NCBI GenBank assembly: GCA_021849295.1
Contig: JAJZTA010000019.1
Location: 1-38,936 of the forward strand
Direction: 5' to 3'
DNA length: 38,936 bases
Source of the DNA: Pseudomonadota bacterium
GTDB lineage: Bacteria > Pseudomonadota > Alphaproteobacteria > Micavibrionales > UBA2020
Part shown: one piece after another, positions 33,871 to 38,936 of the stretch
Layout of the letters: every line of letters begins with the position of its first letter
Position numbering within the stretch: the first letter of the stretch is position 1
Position numbers and translations under genes: made by a program
Notes under the pieces: model-generated
What the model was told of the DNA's origin: nothing
The model's input: only the letters and a program-made list of their open reading frames with translations
The model's database searches: none

Positions 33871-34875
33871 ATGTCCGTACAGCCGCTTGCCACTGAAATC
33901 ACAAGCGATCTTGAAAGCAAGGTTTCTGCCCTGTCGGAAAAATTGTCCGCAGCGCGGGAGAACATCCATAAGGTCATTTTCGGGCAGGACGCGGTGATCG
34001 ATCTTTGTCTGACGGTGATTTTGTCGGGCGGCCACTTCCTGCTGATGGGGCTGCCGGGTTTGGGCAAGACCAAGCTGGTCGATACGCTCGGCACTGTGAT
34101 GGGACTCGAGCACAAGCGCGTGCAGTGCACGCCGGATCTGATGCCTGCGGATATCATAGGTTCGGAAATCCTCGGCGGCGAAGGCAGCAACCGCAGCTTC
34201 CAGTTCCTCAAGGGGCCCGTGTTTTGCCAGTTGCTCATGGCGGACGAGATCAACCGCGCCAGCCCGCGCACGCAATCCGCGCTGCTGCAGGCGATGCAGG
34301 AATATCAGGTTTCGGTCGGCGGCGTGACGTACGATCTGCCGCGCCCGTTCCACGTGATGGCGACGCAGAACCCTCTGGAGCAGGAAGGCACCTATCCTCT
34401 GCCCGAGGCGCAGCTTGACCGTTTCATGCTGCAAATCGACATCGGCTATCCCGCCGTCGACGAAGAGCGCAAGATGATGCTGGTGACCACCGGCACGCGC
34501 GAGGACAAAGCCGCGCAGATTTTCAAGGCGGAGGAAGTGCTGGAAGCGCAACGCTTGATCCGCCAGCTGCCGATCGGAGAGAAGGTCGTGGACGGCATTC
34601 TGCAGCTTGTGCAGGCGGGGCGGCCGGAGCAGTCGAAACTCGAGACCGTGAAAAAGCATGTCAGTTGGGGGCCGGGACCGCGCGCCTCGCAGGCGCTGAT
34701 GCTCGCTATTCGCGCCAAGGCATTACTGGAGGGACGTACTGCTCCCTCGCTCGACGATGTTGTCGAGATCGCGCCTGCCGTTCTGCGGCACCGCATGGCG
34801 CTGCATTTCTCGGCGCGGGCGGAGGGGTTGACGCTGACAGACGTCATCGGGCAGATTTGCGGAACCATCGCCTGA
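33871..34875 (+). CDS. MoxR-family AAA+ ATPase
   Basis: 334 residues. Walker A GLPGLGKT (60-67), Walker B LLMADEINRA with SPRTQSALLQAMQE, and the sensor region FHVMATQNPLEQEGTYPLPEAQLDRFML are all canonical for MoxR. These ATPases act as chaperones for metal insertion or complex assembly and are usually followed by DUF58 and von Willebrand factor A genes; here metK follows, so this copy is orphaned or its operon has been broken. The ATG at 33871 has only a weak ribosome-binding site (AAAGTGA). Confidence 0.92.
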   Translation: MSVQPLATEITSDLESKVSALSEKLSAARENIHKVIFGQDAVIDLCLTVILSGGHFLLMGLPGLGKTKLVDTLGTVMGLEHKRVQCTPDLMPADIIGSEILGGEGSNRSFQFLKGPVFCQLLMADEINRASPRTQSALLQAMQEYQVSVGGVTYDLPRPFHVMATQNPLEQEGTYPLPEAQLDRFMLQIDIGYPAVDEERKMMLVTTGTREDKAAQIFKAEEVLEAQRLIRQLPIGEKVVDGILQLVQAGRPEQSKLETVKKHVSWGPGPRASQALMLAIRAKALLEGRTAPSLDDVVEIAPAVLRHRMALHFSARAEGLTLTDVIGQICGTIA

Positions 34876-34883
34876 GTAAGTAC

Positions 34884-34993
34884 TATAATTACGTAAATAT
34901 AATCCTTATATTCAGGAAAAAATCGTTGCGTTACGGGTATCGCAGCGTAATATGGGTTCCGTTTTCAAACCCGCTAAGAGATGAAGGACCGTT
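34884..34993 (+). promoter_or_regulatory. metK promoter region and structured leader
   Basis: Two TATAAT words (34884-34889 and 34898-34903) suggest a start near 34910, although no good -35 is visible. The leader can form a 7-bp stem (34924-34930 with 34941-34947, one G-U pair). Its 10-base loop contains CGGGT (34934-34938), exactly complementary to ACCCG at 34969-34973. The overlapping AACCC (34968-34972) can instead pair with GGGTT (34954-34958). CGCTAAGAG and the ribosome-binding site AAGGA (34984-34988) follow. A pseudoknot/hairpin switch controlling S-adenosylmethionine synthetase is plausible but unproven; it does not match a SAM riboswitch class that I can recall in full. Confidence 0.4.
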
Positions 34994-36223
34994 ATGACCG
35001 ATCAGAAGTACGTTTTTACCAGTGAATCCGTGGGCGAAGGCCACCCCGACAAAGTTTGCGACCGTGTTTCGGACGCCATTCTGGATGCCTTTCTGAATGC
35101 CGATCCGCAATCCCGCGTCGCGGCGGAATGTCTGGCGACGACGGACTTCCTCTGCGTTGCCGGCGAGACGCGCTGTTCGAAGCCGATCTCGACGGAAGAG
35201 ATCGAGACGATCGCCCGCCATGCCGTGCGCGATATCGGTTACAAGCAGGAAGAATTCCACTGGGAAAAGATCAAGGTGGATGTCCGTCTGCACGCGCAAT
35301 CCGGCGATATCGCGCAGGGCGTTGACTCGGCCGGCAACAAGGACGAGGGCGCAGGCGATCAGGGCATCATGTTCGGTTATGCCTGCCGCGAAACCAAAGA
35401 GCTTATGCCCGCGCCGATCTACTACGCGCATGCGATGCTGAAATCTTTGGCGGAGGCGCGTCACTCCGGCGCCTTGTTTAAGCTTGGTCCGGATGCCAAG
35501 AGCCAGGTATCCCTTGAATACGTGAACGGCGAACCCGTGCGCGCCACCTCGGTCGTCATTTCGACGCAGCACGACGCCAGCGTGTCGCAGGACGAAGTGC
35601 GTGAGATGGTGCGTCCGCACGTCGAGAACATTCTGCCCGAAGGCTGGATGTGCGACGAGGAGCATTTCTACGTCAACCCGACCGGACGCTTCGTTATCGG
35701 CGGGCCGGACGGCGACTGCGGCCTGACGGGGCGCAAGATCATCGTCGACACCTACGGTGGTTCCGCGCCGCACGGCGGCGGCGCGTTCTCGGGGAAAGAC
35801 CCGACGAAGGTCGACCGTTCCGCGGCCTATGCCGCGCGCCATGCGGCGAAGAACATCGTCGCCGCGGGTCTGGCTGACAAATGTACGATCCAGCTTTCTT
35901 ATGCCATCGGCATTTCGTACCCGATTTCGATCTACGTGCAGACGCACGGTACGGGGAAATACAGCGACGACGCCATCTCCCGCGCTTTGCAGGAAGTTGC
36001 CGATTTCCGTCCGCGCGTGATCCGCGAGCGTCTTGCCCTCAACAAGCCGATCTACGCCCGTACCGCGGCTTACGGCCACTTCGGCCGTGCGCCGGAAGCG
36101 GACGGCGGCTTCACGTGGGAAAAGCTTGATCTCGTCGAAGCGCTCAAGACCGAAATTGCATCGAAGAAATACAAGGGCGACGAGTTGTCGGATAATGTCA
36201 CAAAAGCCGACTTCGGACGCTAA
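34994..36223 (+). CDS. metK: S-adenosylmethionine synthetase
   Basis: Makes S-adenosylmethionine from methionine and ATP. The signatures [10 protein letters not shown] at the N-terminus, [13 protein letters not shown], and the phosphate-loop [19 protein letters not shown] are intact. At 409 residues it is slightly longer than the E. coli enzyme, with an alphaproteobacterial-type insertion around [25 protein letters not shown] lies 5 bases before the ATG. trmB, whose product uses SAM, starts 29 bases before the metK stop, so the two are probably co-transcribed. Confidence 0.97.
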   Translation: MTDQKYVFTSESVGEGHPDKVCDRVSDAILDAFLNADPQSRVAAECLATTDFLCVAGETRCSKPISTEEIETIARHAVRDIGYKQEEFHWEKIKVDVRLHAQSGDIAQGVDSAGNKDEGAGDQGIMFGYACRETKELMPAPIYYAHAMLKSLAEARHSGALFKLGPDAKSQVSLEYVNGEPVRATSVVISTQHDASVSQDEVREMVRPHVENILPEGWMCDEEHFYVNPTGRFVIGGPDGDCGLTGRKIIVDTYGGSAPHGGGAFSGKDPTKVDRSAAYAARHAAKNIVAAGLADKCTIQLSYAIGISYPISIYVQTHGTGKYSDDAISRALQEVADFRPRVIRERLALNKPIYARTAAYGHFGRAPEADGGFTWEKLDLVEALKTEIASKKYKGDELSDNVTKADFGR

Positions 36224-36902
36224 AAACCCTTATATCCGTTCTTACGGCCGCCGCTGGACGAAAGGCCTGCGCCCGACGCGCGCGTCGGCGCTGGAGGAGA
36301 TTTTGCCGCGGACGGAAATCATCCTGCCCGAGGGCGACGCACCGGTCGATCCGCGCAGGTTCTTCGAGCATCCGGTGAAAGAAGTCTGGCTCGAGATCGG
36401 TTTTGGTAACGGCGAGCATTTGTTGCAGCAGGCGGTGAATAACGATATCGGATTGATCGGCTGCGAGCCGTTCATGAACGGCGTTGCCGCGATTTGTGTC
36501 GGTATGCGAGAGAAAAAAACGCAGAATATCCGCCTGTGGCCTGAAGATGCGCGGCTGCTGATGGACCGTCTCGCGCCGCAAAGCCTCGACCGGCTGTTTT
36601 TGCTGCATCCGGACCCTTGGCCGAAAACGCGGCATCACAAAAGACGGTTCATACAAACGGAAACGCTGGATGAAATCGCGCGTCTGCTGAAGCCGGGCGC
36701 GGAATTCCGCATGGCGACGGATCACCCCGCGCTTGCCGGATGGATGCTTGAGAAAACCTTTCACCACCCTGCGTTCAAATGGGCGGCCACATGCGCCGCC
36801 GACTGGAGCGTGCAGCCCGCCGACTGGCCGGACACACGCTATAAACAAAAGGGATTAAAGCAGGGCAGGCCGCCGGTTTACCTGATTTTTAAACACGTTT
36901 AG
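36195..36902 (+). CDS. trmB: tRNA (guanine-N7-)-methyltransferase
   Basis: Methylates G46 in the variable loop of tRNA using SAM. The SAM-binding motif [11 protein letters not shown] and the TrmB signature [16 protein letters not shown] are present. 235 residues. The open frame runs back to 36033 inside metK, but the ATG at 36195 gives the usual N-terminus ([19 protein letters not shown]). It overlaps metK by 29 bases and the convergent coq7 by 14 bases. The metK-trmB pairing is common in alphaproteobacteria. Confidence 0.95.
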   Translation: MSQKPTSDAKNPYIRSYGRRWTKGLRPTRASALEEILPRTEIILPEGDAPVDPRRFFEHPVKEVWLEIGFGNGEHLLQQAVNNDIGLIGCEPFMNGVAAICVGMREKKTQNIRLWPEDARLLMDRLAPQSLDRLFLLHPDPWPKTRHHKRRFIQTETLDEIARLLKPGAEFRMATDHPALAGWMLEKTFHHPAFKWAATCAADWSVQPADWPDTRYKQKGLKQGRPPVYLIFKHV

Positions 36903-37464
36903 CGACGGCAATCGCCAGCCACGCGCCAGCCTTGATCGCTTTCGTCAGCAGCGGATAGGCGGGGGCGGCTTCCGCGTCGTTTTTAAGTCCGATGTCGTGG
37001 TGCTCTTCTTCTTCGGATTTGAACTTTTTAATTACGGCTGCGAGCCTTTTTTCGTGTTGGTTGTTTTCGAGCGCGGCGAGTTGTTCCGCATAATGCTCAG
37101 AAATCACTTCCTCGACCGCGACGGTGCAGGCCATGGCTGCTTCTACGCCCATTTTGGCGGTGATAGCGCCGAGCGCATAACCGCTCACATGCCACAAAGG
37201 ATGCAGCGCGGACGGACGCACCTGCCTGTCCGCGATTTCCCTGTCGAAAAAATCGAGATGCACGGCTTCCTGTTCCGCCATGTGCGCAAGCAGTTTTTCC
37301 ACTTTCGGATTTTTATTGAGGACGGCCAGCTGTCCCTGATAGATGCGTTTCGCGCCGTATTCTCCGGCATGGTCGACGCGGATCATGCTGGCGATGTCGT
37401 CCGTGCGGTCGCCGGGCAGTGTGCGCTTTAACCGTCGCTTTTTCGTTTTACGCTTGGGTGGCAT
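36889..37464 (-). CDS. coq7: Demethoxyubiquinone hydroxylase (COQ7 family)
   Basis: Di-iron hydroxylase of ubiquinone biosynthesis. Iron-ligand motifs are in place: Glu35 (HAGEYGAKRIY), E-x-x-H at 66-69 (EQEAVHLDFF), Glu in EEVISEHY and a final E-x-x-H (EEEEHHDIG). A basic N-terminus (PPKRKTKKRRLKR) precedes the fold. 191 residues. The start overlaps dsbB by 17 bases and the 3' end overlaps convergent trmB by 14 bases, so the region is very compact. The COQ7 type, instead of UbiF, agrees with an alphaproteobacterium. Confidence 0.93.
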   Translation of the reverse strand: MPPKRKTKKRRLKRTLPGDRTDDIASMIRVDHAGEYGAKRIYQGQLAVLNKNPKVEKLLAHMAEQEAVHLDFFDREIADRQVRPSALHPLWHVSGYALGAITAKMGVEAAMACTVAVEEVISEHYAEQLAALENNQHEKRLAAVIKKFKSEEEEHHDIGLKNDAEAAPAYPLLTKAIKAGAWLAIAVAKRV

Positions 37465-37966
37465 GGTCTTTTTTCAGCAGATACGTGGTGAGGAGGCCAA
37501 GGATAAATGCGGTAATGCAGTCGTATCCCGCCATCGAGATGCCGAACAGCCGCCATGCCGCGACGTCGCAGCGCACGACGGCTTTATGCGTCAGCAGCTC
37601 CCGCAATTGCGCGACGCTCATGTTCGGAGAGATGAACGACCCCGTGCAGGCGGACGGCCCTTCCCACCAGCCCTGCTCGACACCGACGTGGTATCCGGAG
37701 AATGCAGTGTTGACGAAGAAAGACGCGGCTGCAAGGGAGAGCAGCAGCGGCACGAGACGCGGATATCCGAACGTCGCGCCAAAGGCCAGCAGGCCGAGCC
37801 CGATATTCACCGCATAGGGCCAGCGCTCGAGAATGCAAAGCTCGCAGGGTTTGAGACCGAAGCCGTATTGGGCGATAAGGGCAACCACGAGGACGGAGGT
37901 GCTTGCGAAAACAACCGCAAGGGCGAGATGGCGGTGGGGCTGCAGATATGCAAGAATCTTCTTCAT
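37448..37966 (-). CDS. dsbB: Disulfide bond formation protein B
   Basis: Inner-membrane quinone reductase that reoxidises DsbA. 172 residues with four membrane helices. The first redox pair is C41ELC44 (LKPCELCILERWPY); the second pair is Cys107 (SACTGSF) and Cys133 (VVRCDVAAWRLFGISMAGYD), the expected layout. Start ATG at 37966 overlaps the upstream membrane-protein stop (ATGA). A much longer upstream extension of the frame lies opposite real coding sequence and is rejected. No dsbA is in the window. Confidence 0.92.
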   Translation of the reverse strand: MKKILAYLQPHRHLALAVVFASTSVLVVALIAQYGFGLKPCELCILERWPYAVNIGLGLLAFGATFGYPRLVPLLLSLAAASFFVNTAFSGYHVGVEQGWWEGPSACTGSFISPNMSVAQLRELLTHKAVVRCDVAAWRLFGISMAGYDCITAFILGLLTTYLLKKDHATQA

Positions 37967-38553
37967 ACCAGATATTTTAAGACGATAAATCCTCCGATCA
38001 ACAGGATTAGAAAGATAATCGTAAGGTGTTCGAGGTATTTTTCGATAAAGGCCTGCATCGGCGCGCCGTATTTCCAGAGCAGTCCGGCGACGACATAAAA
38101 GCGCAGCGCGCGCCCCGCCGTCGAGGCGATTACGAATGTCAGCAGGCTGAGCTTCGTCACGCCGCTGGCGATGGTAAAAACTTTGTAAGGAATAGGTGCG
38201 CAGCCGGCTAAAAAGACGATCCACGCTCCCCACATGTTGAACTTGGCGCTGAAGATTTCGAACTCGTGCATCAGGCCGTAGAAGTGCAAAATATCCTTGC
38301 CGATGCTCTGGAACAAAAAGTAGCCGATCGCGTAGCCGAATAGCCCGCCGATCACGGAACTGACGGAGCAGATGAGCGCGTAGCGGAACGACTTGCTGCG
38401 GTCGGCGATGCACATCGGCATCAGTGCGACGTCCGGCGGAAGCGGAAAAAACGAACTGTCCGCAAAAGAGATTCCGGCCAGCCACCATGCGGCGTGCTCG
38501 TGTCCGGCGATATGCAGGGTCCAATTGTAGAGGCGGCGGATAAGTTTTTTCAT
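37963..38553 (-). CDS. YqaA/DedA-family (VTT-domain) membrane protein
   Basis: 196 residues, several membrane helices. The VTT/SNARE-associated pattern is seen: ISFADSSFFPLPPDVALMPMC near the start, a glycine-rich VIGGLFGYAIGYFLF, then LAGCAPIPYKVFTIASGV and TAGRALRFYVVAGLLWKYG. DedA-type proteins take part in lipid flipping and membrane homeostasis; YqaA is a shorter branch. The ATG at 38553 is chosen because the upstream frame has no family similarity and lies opposite a small lipoprotein gene. Coupled to dsbB. Confidence 0.88.
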   Translation of the reverse strand: MKKLIRRLYNWTLHIAGHEHAAWWLAGISFADSSFFPLPPDVALMPMCIADRSKSFRYALICSVSSVIGGLFGYAIGYFLFQSIGKDILHFYGLMHEFEIFSAKFNMWGAWIVFLAGCAPIPYKVFTIASGVTKLSLLTFVIASTAGRALRFYVVAGLLWKYGAPMQAFIEKYLEHLTIIFLILLIGGFIVLKYLV

Positions 38554-38638
38554 GATCTTCAAGCTTATAGGCAAGCCTGACATAAAAAGCAAATGGCATA
38601 TTGTGGGTAGAGATATATTCTGGCAATATAAAAAGACT

Positions 38639-38773
38639 ATGAAATCAGTCCCTCGACACCTTATATGGATTATCGCGATATGTGCCGCTTTATCAGGCTG
38701 CGCTGGCGTCAGTGGCACGGCACGGGGCAATAATCAGGGCGTGCACGCTTCGGCGAATATTCTCCGGTGGTAG
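38639..38773 (+). CDS. Small lipoprotein, 44 residues
   Basis: A very short ORF with a textbook lipoprotein signal: KSVPRHLIWIIAICAALSGC, lipobox LSGC (Cys20), leaving a mature lipopeptide of about 25 residues (GTARGNNQGV in the middle). The size recalls entericidin-like small lipoproteins, but no such family is recognised. It is divergent from the YqaA-like gene and lies just before an IS end, so its C-terminus may have been altered by the insertion. The ribosome-binding site is weak (AAAAAGA). Confidence 0.5.
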   Translation: MKSVPRHLIWIIAICAALSGCAGVSGTARGNNQGVHASANILRW

Positions 38774-38789
38774 TCGTCTTGCGCATTCA

Positions 38790-38936
38790 TTGCCATTTCA
38801 TGAAAAAACACTAGGTGTTTAGTCCCACGATATGGTGGAGCGGATTTATTTTGAAGCGATCCGGTTCTTTTGTCCAGATTTTACAGACGTATTCATAGGC
38901 CGTGAGTCCTTTCAGGGTTTTAAGCCGCTTGGCGAA
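38790..38936 (-). mobile_element. End of an IS481-family insertion sequence (partial, runs off window)
   Basis: Contains the 3' end of a transposase and about 20 bases that should include the terminal inverted repeat. The exact edge cannot be set without the other end, so the left limit is approximate. Confidence 0.55.
38811..38936 (-). CDS. IS481-type transposase, C-terminal 41 residues (partial)
   Basis: Read on the minus strand from the window edge to a TAG at 38813-38811. The frame encodes FAKRLKTLKGLTAYEYVCKI followed by WTKEPDRFKINPLHHIVGLN and T. The LKTLKGLTxYEY, W...PDRF and final GLNT pattern is the usual C-terminus of IS481-type DDE transposases (rve integrase core). The rest, including the catalytic triad, lies outside the window, so whether the copy is intact is unknown. 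Family call from the C-terminus only. Confidence 0.75.
   Translation of the reverse strand, partial: FAKRLKTLKGLTAYEYVCKIWTKEPDRFKINPLHHIVGLNT

Noticed and set aside
33840-34271. N-terminal extension of the cca frame to 576 residues
   Set aside because: Lies opposite moxR; CCA-adding enzyme homology begins only after the ATG at 33788.
34920-34993. Direct call of a SAM-II riboswitch before metK
   Set aside because: The architecture is suggestive, but the conserved loop and junction sequences I recall for SAM-II are missing, so it is reported only as a candidate structure.
34931-36079. 382-residue open frame opposite metK, minus strand
   Set aside because: Same reason; its composition is that of an antisense frame and it covers the metK leader and coding region.

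Overview
The window looks like a chromosomal stretch of an alphaproteobacterium. The evidence is gene content and order: a D,D-carboxypeptidase-tmk-holB-metG-tatD-MBL run, rplY-pth-ychF, an alphaproteobacterial-type serC, a COQ7-type ubiquinone hydroxylase and an NrtR-like 'NAD regulator'. A rhodospirillal or micavibrio-like lineage would fit, but I cannot place it more finely. Coding density is high, many genes overlap by 4-29 bases, and codons are generally GC-rich, apart from a few AT-rich spacers. I see no tRNA, rRNA or CRISPR array.

Layout. 1-6270: wall and replication/translation housekeeping operon (D,D-carboxypeptidase cut by the left edge and carrying a striking Gln-Ala microsatellite, tmk, holB, metG, tatD, MBL hydrolase). 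6429-8861: rplY, pth, ychF. 8851-14410: 2-methylcitrate-cycle genes (prpD, prpB, prpC), split by a minus-strand block of one unknown gene and two tiny genes. 14414-18180: serine biosynthesis (serB, divergent serC-serA), closed by a bidirectional terminator. 18258-25322: envelope/surface block with a His/Lys-rich secreted peptide, an AMIN-domain lipoprotein, a 1109-residue usher-like outer-membrane protein, a DUF4402-type pilin-like protein and a PapD-like chaperone. 25395-28537: sodB, a polysaccharide-deacetylase homologue lacking its metal ligands, a RutE-like nitroreductase and tsaB. 28750-30497: NrtR-like regulator behind a secreted protein of unknown function, with a perfect palindrome upstream. 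30597-34875: amidase, Sel1-repeat protein, CCA-adding enzyme, MoxR ATPase. 34994-38553: metK (with a structured leader), trmB, coq7, dsbB, a YqaA/DedA-family membrane protein. 38639-38936: a small lipoprotein and the 3' end of an IS481-type transposase running off the right edge.

The best candidates for something undescribed are: (a) the usher-like/pilin/chaperone locus, whose outer-membrane protein appears to end in a SPOR-like segment and sits beside an AMIN lipoprotein, suggesting a surface fibre system tied to peptidoglycan; (b) a possible pseudoknot or switch RNA in the metK leader; (c) a deacetylase-fold protein that appears to have lost all three metal ligands; and (d) an NrtR-like regulator with a degenerate Nudix box next to a 16-bp palindrome. 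All functions are assigned by reading motifs in the translations; no database search was run.
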